Assembly (NCBI GenBank): GCA_963932145.1
Contig: OZ010613.1
Coordinates: forward strand, 36,586,573 to 36,650,572
Length of the DNA stretch: 64,000 nt
Source: Acanthosepion lycidas
Lineage: Eukaryota; Mollusca; Cephalopoda; Sepiida; Sepiidae
Reading direction: 5' to 3'
Of this stretch, positions 48,561-59,377 are shown piece by piece. Numbering within the stretch: position 1 is the stretch's first letter; each line of letters starts with the position of its first letter. The position numbers and the translations under genes are program-made. The notes under the pieces are model-generated. The model did not search any database. It saw only the letters and a list, made by a program, of their open reading frames with translations, and was not told the origin of the DNA.

Positions 48561-49960
48561 TTATTTTGATAGAAAATTAGGCATGTATTTTTATTTTTCA
48601 ATTTATTTCGAATACAATTAACTAACAAGTATAAACAAACAAATAATTTCCATCTATTATAATCTACATTACATAAATTATATGAAAAATATATCATTCT
48701 ATTTTCTGCACTCTTGTAAAAATGATTAAAAATTGATAACCTGCTAAAATTGAATATGGAATTATTTCTGTTTCTTGTTATTTTCTATGATCTGGAAATA
48801 CCAATGGTCCCAACATTAACCGATTAAGTAGGCAAAACTTGATAAAGTTCGTAAGCTAAGCAAAAATATCTGAAGCTGCCTAAATTTCTTAGATGAAGAA
48901 ACTACTTGTGGAAGCTCAAATATTTTCAAGAGCTATTTCTTTATTTCTGAGCTATGCTGTTTATTTAACAATATGGGGATTACCTCCACTTGGTTTGCCA
49001 TGATGCTGCTAGGTGCCACCATTTTAGGAACATAGAAGTTCAGACATAACCTCCTTCTTCCTTTTTCATTCTAGAATGTAGCAGAAGTCTTGTCCACTGC
49101 TCCCTTCTAGGGTGTCTTAGTCATCAGCCATAGGGGTGCATATCCCACATGATGCACTCAAAACACACATAACTGCTTTTAATGTTTTTCCTTTCCTATT
49201 CAGTTGTTTACATATCAGTATATTTTCTATTTAGTTATATAAAAATACAGAAAGAAATATTTTGATAGCAACTACTTTTAGTTAAGCTAGAAGCAGTAAT
49301 CAAAACAACTTGAATATCCAATAGAATTTATTATTCTAACAAAAAGCTCATCTTTTACTGAATAAAGAAAAAAAAAATTTTGCAAGAGAGATGCTTGGTA
49401 CAGATAAACCCATTGTAGCATATTTTTGAACCACGGTCAATATTTTCCATAGAAGGAGTAGGCTTAAAAAGTATTTTTCACTAAACCCAAGATTTGTTGA
49501 TCCAAAACAGCACTGAGATTTAAACTATTCACACTGTCTTCAGGTTTAGTAGTTGGGTTAATGTTACTGCCATTAAAAGACTGTCGTCGATTGACAAAAG
49601 ATCATGCAACAGAATCAAGAATTAGTTCAATTTATCAAATACTATTTTTTTTTTCTTTCATTAATTAGTTTCCCTAAGTTAAGGAGTGGGTTAGGATTAG
49701 GGACAAAGTTAAAAAAAAGTCTATTAAAGAAACACACAGAACAGTGCTAACTTTGTCCTGTTTCTTTTTTCCATGATTGTTTTTCATGTTTCAGGACTGT
49801 AAAAGTTTGGTTTTAACCTTCTTCCTTTTCACACTTCATTCTAAAATGCAATAGGTAGAAGACTTCCTTTTAGAAGAGTGAACAGAGTCACACTGTAACA
49901 TGGTGACTCTCCCATTATACACTCATTCAAGCACACAGCAGTAATTTTTTTTAATCATTT
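48561..49960. other. Unassigned AT-rich sequence
   Basis: No motif seen on either strand over 1.4 kb, apart from A/T runs. 'cataacctccttcttccttt' (49040) and 'ttaaccttcttccttttcac' (49815) mark an approximate ~775-base separated duplication ('cattctagaatgta-gcagaag' versus 'cattctaaaatgcaataggtagaag'). Confidence 0.35.
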
Positions 49961-49961
49961 C

Positions 49962-50265
49962 ATCCCCCAACCCAAGCAAGGTAATAAAGCCACTAAGAAG
50001 CAAGATGTTACGGATTGTTAGAGAATACAAGAAAAAAAAATCACTATTAAGGAGAGAAAACAAGAAAAGAACAAGAATTAAGAAAACAGAAGATAAAAAC
50101 CAACATTGATCCTCAAAAATTTAAACGTAAATTTGACTTGGAAGCACAAAAAAGGAAGAGAGTTCCACAAACAAGAAATGCTACAGCTAACCTGATATAT
50201 CCCCAAGTGTTGAATTTTACTCCTTTTCACTTCACAAATGATAATAACAATTATCTCCATAAATT
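49962..50265 (-). pseudogene. Jockey/CR1-like LINE 3' end
   Basis: 'caacccaagcaaggtaataa' and 'agccactaagaagcaagatg' at the left are the complement of the 3' module. In minus sense the 60-codon frame 50078-50260 carries VSCSISCLWNSLPFLCFQVK, the '-RLWNSLP-' block that follows RT in this family. Truncated. Confidence 0.6.
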
Positions 50266-50564
50266 ATTTCCATGTGAATATTTTGGTTACCATGGGTTTT
50301 ATTCAAATTAGTAGTGACTACAAAAATAGTCAGAGAAGAGAAATGTCAGTTCCACAATTAAAGGCAACAAAGTAAAATAAAAGAGTAACTATTCAATAAT
50401 TAATCATGAAAAATGGTTTCTTCTAAGAAATTCCTTTTCTGCATTAACACTGAATTAGCAGGCATTCTGAGAGAAAATACTGGAGTGGTTTCCTGTTACT
50501 TTCTCCACAATTTAGAATTCAGTGTTTGTGTTGCCACCAAAGGCTAAAGAACCTAGTTTACCTT

Positions 50565-50940
50565 GCTGCTTCTTCTATGTGCCACATCCTTCATAACATT
50601 GGCGATTATGGCTTTCCACATTTCTCTATCCTTTGTGGCACTTAGCAGATTTTCTCTCTCTTCTAAGGCTCCCCCTTGTCTGCTATCAATTCACACTAGA
50701 TAAGTAACTTACTGTCTTCTCCTATCTTTCTTATCTTCAATATGCCATGTGATGGTTAAGTTTTCCAAGCCATCATTATGTGTCCAAAGAATTTCAACTG
50801 TCTAAAGTATTGCTTAATCACTCCATCCATGGAATTATCAGTATCCTTCAGCAGAACCACATTTCTACTGCCTCTAGTTTTCTCCTCATCAATCGTCCAG
50901 TATTCACTGCCATATAAGAGGATAGAAAACATGTAACAAA
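50565..50940 (-). pseudogene. RTE-like LINE ORF2 C-terminal fragment
   Basis: The minus-strand frame 50756-51013 reads SILLYGSEYWTIDEEKTRGS then NVVLLKDTDNSMDGVIKQYF and RQLKFFGHIM. The YGSE-WT and LKF-GHIM blocks are conserved in this LINE group. A degraded end runs to 50570 ('ctatgtgccacatccttcat' is the complement of the terminal block). Confidence 0.65.
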
Positions 50941-50944
50941 ACCC

Positions 50945-51715
50945 AAAGCTGGGAGGAGAAAGTGACAGATCATGGATTTCCCAAGGGCATTTGTGTGAAA
51001 GTGAATACAACAAGAGTAGGCTAGAATTTGAACTCTGATTGCCAATTTCACTTTATGTGCTCACATCCTAAAGTCTACTACAAGACATCAGCAAGTCATT
51101 AAAATAAAACAGGTGATAATGACATACAAAGAAATTCCCTTTCCACTGCAATCTTTATAGTTTGTAAAGTGGCTTTGTAATCTTTACCAGCAATCCATAC
51201 AAAATTGGCCTGATATGTCAGTGTGTGTCTAATGCTTGGAATCTCTTAATGCCTGTTTATTGAAGAACTCCCTTCACCATTAATCCAATGCAGGGCAAAA
51301 GCCAAGTGATGGGAAAGGGAGAAATAAATGAGTCACTCTGGAGATGCCGACTGCTCAGCTGGGCTAACCCAGTCAGTAGGTTTTTGCTTACAAAACAACA
51401 AAAACACTGACCAAGAGACAGAGTGAGGAGGCAGAGAATGAAGTGGGCTTTCCTACAAAATCAATAATTTAAACAAAGGAAATATTTCATTTCCTCTTTG
51501 AAAGATTCAAATAATCCTGAAAATAACTTACTTTGAAACAACCAACAATTTCTTTTCAGACTATCATCTTCTACATCATTAATTCTATCACATTTCAACA
51601 GGTCTACTCTCCAGCCTGCCTAAGTCGCATTTACAATATAGTAAGCCAAAGATATGTCAAGAGGAGTTCTGATTTCCAAGGGGATCTGTTTGTGTGGATT
51701 ACACAAAGAATCTGA
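50945..51715. other. Unassigned sequence
   Basis: 51010-51050 could be a weak tRNA/SINE remnant ('gtgaatacaacaagagtagg'); otherwise nothing recognised. Confidence 0.3.
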
Positions 51716-51719
51716 AGAA

Positions 51720-52112
51720 TATACAATCATCATTGAAATAAGTGATTCTGTTTCAAATTCCTAGATGTTACACATCTGTGAAGAAGAATCAAGAGTAGAT
51801 GAGCTGAAACACTGGTATGTTAACAAAAAGGATGGATTTAGTTTTTATGGATTATCAACCTTTTGCATGTTATTTAAACCCAGCAAATATTTTTGGACTA
51901 TAAGAATAATGTTTTTTTTTTTTGGGGGGGGTAGTGATTTTCAAATACAAGTCCTACTATTTAACTCATAATTGGGGGAGAGAAGAGGTGGTTTTATACC
52001 TTTCCCAAGGATATTTACTAGTAAGTGAATATAACGAACCCAAACGGAATTGAAACATTGCTCACAGATTTCTTATTCCATGACGTTATCCATTAAACCA
52101 CCTGCACATCCA
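51720..52112 (-). repeat. ~415-bp tandem duplication, copy 1 (contains family-A SINE)
   Basis: The unit runs 'acaatcatcattgaaataag', 'gaagaagaatcaagagtaga', 'ggattatcaaccttttgcat', 'ttttggactataagaataat', then a minus-sense family-A SINE (51945-52112; 'ccatgacgttatccattaaa' is its A-box complement). Confidence 0.7.
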
Positions 52113-52137
52113 ATTTTACAGCATCTTACAGCGTTAT

Positions 52138-52522
52138 ACAATCATTATTTAAATAAGGGATCCCGTTTTAAATTCCTGGATATGACACACTTCTGAAGAA
52201 TCAGGAGCACAATAGCTGAAACATTGGTATATCAATAACAAGTATTAATTTGTTTTTTATGGATTATCAACCTTTTGCATGTTATTTAAATCCAGTAAAT
52301 CTTTTTGGACTATAAAAATTTTGGTGTGTGTGGTGGAGTAATAATGGTTTTCAGATACAAGTTCTACTATTTAACTCACAGCGGGGGAGAAAAGAGGTGG
52401 ATTCATAATTTTCTCAAGGGTATTTAATCATAAGCAAACATAATGAACCTGATTAGAATTGGAACTTGGCTCTCAGATTTATTATTCCAAGATGTTATCT
52501 ATTACACCACCCGCATGTCCAA
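52138..52522 (-). repeat. ~415-bp tandem duplication, copy 2 (contains family-A SINE)
   Basis: Same blocks in the same order: 'acaatcattatttaaataag', 'ggattatcaaccttttgcat', 'ttttggactataaaaatttt', then a SINE at 52352-52522. Divergence between copies is appreciable, so the duplication is old. A third piece without SINE is at 54240-54370. Confidence 0.7.
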
Positions 52523-52786
52523 AATTACGGCACCTGGTGTTCACAAGCAGTCACCCATCTACATAGTGACCAGTCTCAACTTTACTTTGGTGATCAGTCA
52601 AGAACAAGTGTTTCACTATCAACAACAAAAATGAAAAGTTTATTTAAAGCTGCTTCTTTCTTTAAACCGTCATCAGAATATCGTCAGACTAACTCTTAAC
52701 CTGTATCTATGAAAAAGTGAAAATCAAAATGAATCTAATAAAGAGCAGCAAGCAGATACAAATGATAAAACAAAATTGACTTGATG

Positions 52787-52860
52787 TTTTATAATGGCTT
52801 ATCAACTCCTTATGAGTCATTTAATGCCAAAATTTAATTCTCTTAGGAGCTTTGAAGTAA
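52787..52860 (+). repeat. R1 repeat, 5' scrap
   Basis: 'ataatggcttatcaactcct' and 'tatgagtcatttaatgccaa'. Confidence 0.45.
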
Positions 52861-53047
52861 TAAAAATAAGATATATATTATTCTGCTTTCACAGTTGAAT
52901 ACATGGTAGATGATAGTCAGATTCTGAGTATATACATGATTTTGTGGACATGATTACTAGAGGTGGTGATACAAGTTATATTTTGAATTAAGAAATTATA
53001 GGAAATTATATGAATTAAAGTTCTTTCATGTTGGTTGTTTGGTTGAT

Positions 53048-53420
53048 TTTTAGTGGCATATCAGCCTCTATGATTTTTAGTGGCATATAGGCCTCTATTT
53101 AATGCCAAAATCTAAATATTTTGAGCACAATCTTATGGGTTCAACTATAGATAAACTGTATAACTAGTTATTTTGCTATAAAATGTATTGTTGATATTTT
53201 TTTTTTCATAAAAGTTTATTGCTGGTATTTTTATACTTTCATAGTTTTTTGTTTGGGCTTCACTATTTGTCCATAGATGGGACCCTAATAAGTTCTACTA
53301 CTCCGAGTCAGGGTGGACCTGGGAACAGCAGCAGTTAAGAGGTAGTTTCTCACCCCTTAAAAGTACCAATCTCCCAATGAAAGGCCTTGCTGCCAGATGT
53401 AGTTTATTGTCATACCCAGG

Positions 53421-53427
<7 letters not shown>
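53048..53427 (+). repeat. R1 repeat, nearly complete
   Basis: Starts with a duplicated head ('ggcatatcagcctctatgat' and 'ggcatataggcctctattta'), then 'gggcttcactatttgtccat', 'gggtggacctgggaacagca' and 'agtttattgtcatacccagg'. Followed directly by a (TA)n run. Confidence 0.65.

Positions 53428-53465
<38 letters not shown>
53428..53465. repeat. (TA)n microsatellite
   Basis: About 18 TA units between R1 and a LINE 3' end. Confidence 0.95.
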
Positions 53466-53468
<3 letters not shown>

Positions 53469-54240
53469 AAGCTTTTCACCCCAAGCAAGGCAGGAAGCCA
53501 CTAGGATGCAAGGGGTTACAGAAGATTTGGAACAAGATCAGATAGGAGTGATAGAGGAAATGATGAGGAGAAGGATAGTGGATAGATCAAGGCAACTGCA
53601 GATGTCGATTGACATCACATTTGAATAGTTGGAGATTATAGCTCTCAGGGAAACTGGAATAGGGGAGGGAGTTTCACAGGCAAGAGGTGCGAGACATAAA
53701 GCTATTGGAGTAGAAGAGACGGCTACATTTAGTAGTTTCAACAGTGAAAGGGTGAGAGCGGGATGCCAGCCTAGTAGGGCGCATGAATTCATGAAGTCTG
53801 GGAACCAGCGAATGCAGCTCCTCAGAGCAATTGCCATGAAAGTATCTGTAAAACAGACAGAGAGAGGCGACAGTGCATCTGTAAGAAAGTGACTGTAGAC
53901 GAGATGCCAGAGCAGGGTCAATTATATTGCATATCCGTCTCTGGACCCTATCAAGAACCCCGAGGCAAACAGAAGGGGCTCCAGACCATATATGGCAGCA
54001 ATACTCCATGCAAGGGCGATTCTGGGGGAGAAAATTTTCCTGGTGTGGCAAAGGGAGCCAACTTTCCTTGCGGTGGATGAAGCAATTGACTCAATGTATT
54101 TGTTCCATCTCAAGTCAGCAGTCAATGTGAGACCGAGCAACCGCAGAGAGGTGCTCTTGTGAAATTGAGCATCAGACATTCTAATGGAGGGCAGGGAAGG
54201 ATCTCTGTGATGATTAATAGAGAACAGTTTTATGAATGCG
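53466..54240 (-). pseudogene. Jockey/CR1-like LINE, RT C-terminal region and 3' end
   Basis: Best copy of this family. On the minus strand, in order: SDAQFHKSTSLRLLGLTLTA, DLRWNKYIESIASSTARKVG (about 54180-54080), then IRPCMEYCCHIWSGAP-type (53990-53960), LDRVQRRICNIIDPALASRL, CLFYRYFHGNCSEELHSLVP, FTVETTKCSRLFYSNSFMSR, ending toward the 3' module 'ttcaccccaagcaaggcagg' at 53476. Frame changes separate the blocks. These are the thumb/C-terminal blocks of jockey/CR1-type RTs. The palm (FADD) is not included; 5' truncation is typical of LINE copies. Confidence 0.7.
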
Positions 54241-54380
54241 GATCAAGACAGGTGTATCCCATTTTAAATTTCCGGATGACACATTCCTGAAGAAGAATCA
54301 GGAGCAAAATAGCTGAAACACTGGTACGCCAATAATAAGGATTAATTTGTTTTTTATAGATTATCATATTTTTACTTACC
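54241..54380 (-). repeat. Third partial copy of the 51.7/52.1-kb repeat
   Basis: 'gaagaagaatcaggagcaaa', 'atagctgaaacactggtacg' and 'ttttttatagattatcatat' match 52190-52270. Confidence 0.55.
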
Positions 54381-54489
54381 ATTCTTACTACATATACCAT
54401 AATACCTCAGAATCTCCATGAAGTCCTAACTAATCCCAATATATAAAATTCATTGTCTGGGTGGGGGGTAGATAAAACAACAATTTAAA

Positions 54490-54970
54490 ATCTAACCCCA
54501 ATGCGTATTTACAAAAAAGAACAAAACTATGTACAAGAAACTAAATAAAATAGCGAAGAGTTCATCTGAACAATTACCATGAAAAGTATTTATAGAAAAG
54601 GCACAGGGAGGCAACTTGATAGAAATAGGAAAGTGACTGAAGCCAATACACCAGGCCAGGACCAATAATATTCTTCTTTGGATTTTATCAATTATCTCTA
54701 AATACATAACAGGAGCACCAGGCCATGTGTGGCATCAATATCCTAAGCATGGGTGAATGGTAGACTTATAGATATGTAAGATGGATTTTGAAGAAAAAAT
54801 TGTCTAGCATGACACAGTGAACCAAATTTCTTAGCAGCTGATCTAGCAATGGATTCAATATAATCTTTCCACTTCATGTCAGCTGAGAATGTTAGCCTGA
54901 AAAGATGCAATGAGTCACTCTTCTCGAGGTTAGCATCAGCCATGATAATGGAAGGCAGAGAGTGGGATCT
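54490..54970 (-). pseudogene. Jockey/CR1-like LINE fragment
   Basis: Minus-strand frames: 54743-54943 with NLEKSDSLHLFRLTFSADMK and WKDYIESIARSAAKKFGSLC; 54492-54707 with IIDKIQRRILLVLAWCIGFS and FSINTFHGNCSDELF. Same order as 53466-54240. Its segment 'ccatgaaaagtatttataga' (54568-54588) is the empty-site counterpart of the Tc1 insertion at 59378. Confidence 0.65.
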
Positions 54971-55079
54971 CAGATGATTGATAGAGAGAAGTTTTGGATT
55001 AAAAAAAAAAAAAAAAAATGTTACTCCTGAAAAGAGAAAATGCTGATAGGTTTTAAATAATGCACAAACAATATGATGG

Positions 55080-55640
55080 TTTGGTTTGGTTTGTTTTACA
55101 GCATATCAACCTCAATGGGTCATTTAATGCCGACAACTTTTTTTTTTCCGCAGTAATATTTTTTTTGTCAAAAATCTACTTCTGTTAATATTTTTTTCCT
55201 CAAAAATGTATAGCTGGTAATATTATTTTTTCAAAAATGTATAGTTGGTAACATTTTTTCAAAAACGTATAGCTGGTAATATTTTTTCAAAAACGTATTG
55301 CTAGTACTAGTTTTTCTCAAAAACGTATTGCTGGTAATATATTTTTTTTTCTTCAAAAATTTATATGTGGTAATAATTTTTTACAAAGTATTTCTGGTAT
55401 TAAAACCAATTTTTACACCTTCATAATGCTTTTTACCTCAGTTTCGGGGTTAACTATTTGCCCATAGCTGTAACCCTAACAGGTGCCACCACCCCAGGTC
55501 AGGGTGGAGCTGAGAACACCAGCAATTAAGAGGAGGTTCTACACTCCTCAAAGCCTCCTGATCAGAGGCCTTGCTGTTGGATGTAGTTTATCGTCTTACC
55601 CTGGACGCAGATGTAGTTTATCGTCATACTCAGGGCAGAC
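55080..55640 (+). repeat. R1 repeat, longest copy
   Basis: 'tttacagcatatcaacctca', then about eight internal units ('aaaaacgtattgctggtaat' type) at 55160-55400, 'gttaactatttgcccatagc', 'gaacaccagcaattaagagg', and two final units with 'agtttatcgtcttaccctgg'. Confidence 0.7.
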
Positions 55641-55855
55641 AAACAATATGAGTTTGCGTTACAAGTATAAACTGTGAAGTAGCAATGTGTGCATCTGTGT
55701 TTCACTTGCTTCTTTCTTCTTGTCCCACCCCACAAATGATAAAATGGATAGATCAACTGGACAGCCAAGGCCAAGTTTTTTGACCGTCTGTCTACCAGTT
55801 TTTCAGTCAGTATTTATGAAAGAGATTAATAGAGATAGCAAAAAAAAAAAAAAAC

Positions 55856-57704
55856 TTAACTCGGAGCTATATAAAAGATTGGTAATTGTGGAGAACCATG
55901 ATTGCCCATATTCTGAAGGGACACAGCATATAGAAGGTCATGAAAGACCAAAAAATAAAATCAAAATGTGTGGGAAGAAAGAGTTAAAGACTAGTTTGAG
56001 TCTAATAAAGGAAAAAAGATAAAAAAAAAAAAAAAAAAAAATTAACTTGGAGCTATATAAAAGATTGGTAATTGTGGAGAACCATGATTGCCCATATTCT
56101 GAAGGGACACAGCATATAGAAGGTCATGAAAGACCAAAAAATAAAATCAAAATGTGTGGGAAGAAAGAGTTAAAGACTAGTTTGAGTCTAATAAAGGAAA
56201 AAAGATAAAAAAAAAAAAAAAAAAAATTAACTTGGAGCTATATAAAAGATTGGTAATTGTGGAGAACCATGATTGCCCATATTCTGAAGGGACACAGCAT
56301 ATAGAAGGTCATGAAAGACCAAAAAATAAAATCAAAATGTGTGGGAAGAAAGAGTTAAAGACTAGTTTGAGTCTAATAAAGGAAAAAAGATAAAAAAAAA
56401 AAAAAAAAAAAATTAACTCGGAGCTATATAAAAGATTGGTAATTGTGGAGAACCATGATTGCCCATATTCTGAAGGGACACAGCATATAGAAGGTCATGA
56501 AAGACCAAAAAATAAAATCAAAATGTGTGGGAAGAAAGAGTTAAAGACTAGTTTGAGTCTAATAAAGGAAAAAAGATAAAAAAAAAAAAATTAACTCGGA
56601 GCTATATAAAAGATTGGTAATTGTGGAGAACCATGATTGCCCATATTCTGAAGGGACACAGCATATAGAAGGTCATGAAAGACCAAAAAATAAAATCAAA
56701 ATGTGTGGGAAGAAAGAGTTAAAGACTAGTTTGAGTCTAATAAAGGAAAAAAGATAAAAAAAAAAAAAAAAAAAATTAACTCGGAGCTATATAAAAGATT
56801 GGTAATTGTGGAGAACCATGATTGCCCATATTCTGAAGGGACACAGCATATAGAAGGTCATGAAAGACCAAAAAATAAAATCAAAATGTGTGGGAAGAAA
56901 GAGTTAAAGACTAGTTTGAGTCTAATAAAGGAAAAAAGATAAAAAAAAAAAAAAAAAAAAAATTAACTCGGAGCTATATAAAAGATTGGTAATTGTGGAG
57001 AACCATGATTGCCCATATTCTGAAGGGACACAGCATATAGAAGGTCATGAAAGACCAAAAAATAAAATCAAAATGTGTGAGAAGAAAGAGTTAAAGATTA
57101 GTTTGAGTCTAATAAAGGAAAAAAGATAAAAAAAAAAAAAAAAAAAAAAATTAACTCGGAGCTATATAAAAGATTGGTAATTGTGGAGAACCATGATTGC
57201 CCATATTCTGAAGGGACACAGCATATAGAAGGTCATGAAAGACCAAAAAATAAAATCAAAATGTGTGGGAAGAAAGAGTTAAAGACTAGTTTGAGTCTAA
57301 TAAAGGAAAAAAGATAAAAAAAAAAAAAAAAAAAAAAAATTAACTCGGAGCTATATAAAAGATTGGTAATTGTGGAGAACCATGATTGCCCATATTCTGA
57401 AGGGACACAGCATATAGAAGGTCATGAAAGACCAAAAAATAAAATCAAAATGTGTGGGAAGAAAGAGTTAAAGACTAGTTTGAGTCTAATAAAGGAAAAA
57501 AGATAAAAAAAAAAAAAAAAAAAATTAACTCGGAGCTATATAAAAGATTGGTAATTGTGGAGAACCATGATTGCCCATATTCTGAAGGGACACAGCATAT
57601 AGAAGGTCATGAAAGACCAAAAAATAAAATCAAAATGTGTGGGAAGAAAGAGTTAAAGACTAGTTTGAGTCTAATAAAGGAAAAAAGATAAAAAAAAAAA
57701 AAAA
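55856..57704 (+). repeat. Ten-copy ~186-bp array derived from a LINE 3' tail with poly(A)
   Basis: Units start 'ttaactcggagctatataaa' at 55856, 56042, 56227, 56413, 56591, 56776, 56963, 57151, 57340 and 57525; periods are 178-189 because the A run closing each unit varies (about 11-25). Units are otherwise nearly identical: the second and third share ttggag for tcggag, and the seventh has two private changes. Each unit reads ELYKRLVIVENHDCPYSEGT then QHI and a frame continuing to KEKR in the plus sense, the degraded end of the RTE-like LINE ORF2 (compare RWRAMIA...GHGT). So a poly(A)-ended LINE tail has been amplified head to tail. Confidence 0.9.
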
Positions 57705-57849
57705 TTACACCATTACAGAAACAAATAAAAGTTCATCCCAGATACAAAGTAGAATTCATATGATCTATCACTAAAGAGACTGGAAAAATAGTCAGCTATA
57801 TGTACCACTACAGAAATATACTGTCTTAAAGTACATTTTCAAATAATTT

Positions 57850-58545
57850 CAGACTCAACTCCAGTATTTTGAACAGGAGTAGAGGTTTATCCCTCGTTTC
57901 CTGTTTAGGATTGGATCACCAGTTCCTTCTAAAGTCTATACTTCTATGATCTTACATGAACTCAGAAAATTTTTCACTAATTATTTTTTTCTTCTCTTCA
58001 ATAGGAGTACGAAGGTTCACCTATCATTCAGTCCACACTCCTCCCAAGTCTTTTGAACAAGAGTAGGGTTTTATCACTTGTCTCCTGTTTAGGATTGGGT
58101 CTCCAGTTTCTTCTGAAGTCTATACTTTTATCATCTCATTTGAAAAGTTTTCACTTATTATTTTTTTCTTAATAGGAGTAGATAGTTTCATCTATTGTTC
58201 GGTTCACACTCCTCCCAGGTCTTTTGAACAGGAATAGCGTTTTCCCTTGTTTCCTGTTTAGCATTGGGTCTCCAGTTTCTTCTGAAGTCTATACTTTTAT
58301 CATCTCATTTGAAAAGTTTTCACGAAATTATTTTTTCTTAATAGGAATAGATAGGTTTACCTATGGTCTGATTCAATCTCCTCCCACAGCTTTTGAACAG
58401 GAGTAAAGGTTTATCCTTTGTTTCCTGTTTAGGATTGGGTTTCTGGTTCATTCTAAGTTTTCTTTTATTAACTTTCACACCCAGTAATCCCTTGCATCTT
58501 AGTGGCATTATTGTCTTCCTTGGGGTGAATTTAAAAAAAAAAAAC
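57850..58545 (+). repeat. ~170-bp tandem repeat (LINE 3' tail module), 4 copies
   Basis: 'cttttgaacaggagtag' type words occur at about 57866, 58050, 58221 and 58390 (spacing 184, 171, 169). Each is followed by 'tttcctgtttaggattgggt' and, except the last, by 'gaagtctatacttttatcat' and 'cttaataggagtagatag'. The last unit leads into the LINE end module 'cccttgcatcttagtggcat' at 58490. Confidence 0.85.
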
Positions 58546-58559
58546 TTTCACACAAAATT

Positions 58560-59025
58560 TGTGGGCAGAGAGCAGACAAGCTGTTACAAGACATTACGTA
58601 CATGTTAAGGAAGGCAGAATAACATGATGATATAACAAACAAAACTTTTTTATTTTATTTTTATTTTTTTTCCAACAATCAATTGATTGTGAAAGTTCTA
58701 TTCAAAAACAAAGGATAAAATAATAACAGCATACTATCCCAGACCTAGGTGACAGTTATCTGACCGTAACCAGTTGGGCATGTTCCCACGTGCTGAAGCA
58801 CTGTGCATCTGTATTCATGAACAAAAATAGTGAGAGAGTATCATAACTGAGAGTCAAGAGGGTTGTCTTTCTTTTAAGTTTGAAAGATGAGGTGACTTGG
58901 GGTCCCACATCTAGATACTTGGGAACACACTCAATTAGGGACCGTTCAAGCAGACTGGTTTACTCAACTTGAAGGCATTTCTAATTGGGCCCTAATGACA
59001 AGGTTATGCATTAATATTCTTTCTT
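58560..59025. other. Unassigned sequence
   Basis: A somewhat GC-richer line at 58735-58790 ('accagttgggcatgttccca') has no recognised motif. Confidence 0.3.
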
Positions 59026-59027
59026 TA

Positions 59028-59377
59028 ATCCTTTTACCCCAGGCAAGGTGATAATGCCACTAAGATGCAAGCAGTTACTGAGAGTGAAAGAGAATGAGAA
59101 AATGTTAGAAGAAATAAAAGAACAGGCGTTGGGAAGACAGAGACTGAAGTTGCATTTAGATTTTCAGAGATTGTAGATGGCAGGGGAGCAAGAAACCAAA
59201 AGAGTTCGATCGATGAAAAATTTGAGAAAAGAAACTATTAGAATAGAACTTACAGTTATATCTAACTATTTCAACAATAAGATAATGAGACCTAGTTGCC
59301 AATCTAGTAGTATGTTTAAATTCATGTGGTCAAGTGTCCAAGGAGGAAAGCTCATTAGAACAATTGCTATGAAAATA
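59028..59377 (-). pseudogene. Jockey/CR1-like LINE 3' end, left part (split by Tc1)
   Basis: The 3' module 'ttaccccaggcaaggtgata' and 'atgccactaagatgcaagca' is at the left; the coding side reads (minus) into 'caattgctatgaaaa' at 59361-59375, where the Tc1 element starts. Continues at 60305. Confidence 0.65.

Noticed and set aside
53538-53921. 127-codon minus frame as an independent gene
   Set aside because: It is one of several frames across a decayed LINE RT region; part of the real RT reading lies in a neighbouring frame.
55856-57704. Regular array considered as a CRISPR array or satellite centromere
   Set aside because: Units are ~186 bases with no unique spacers, carry poly(A) and LINE-tail coding, and the genome is eukaryotic; ten units do not make a centromere.
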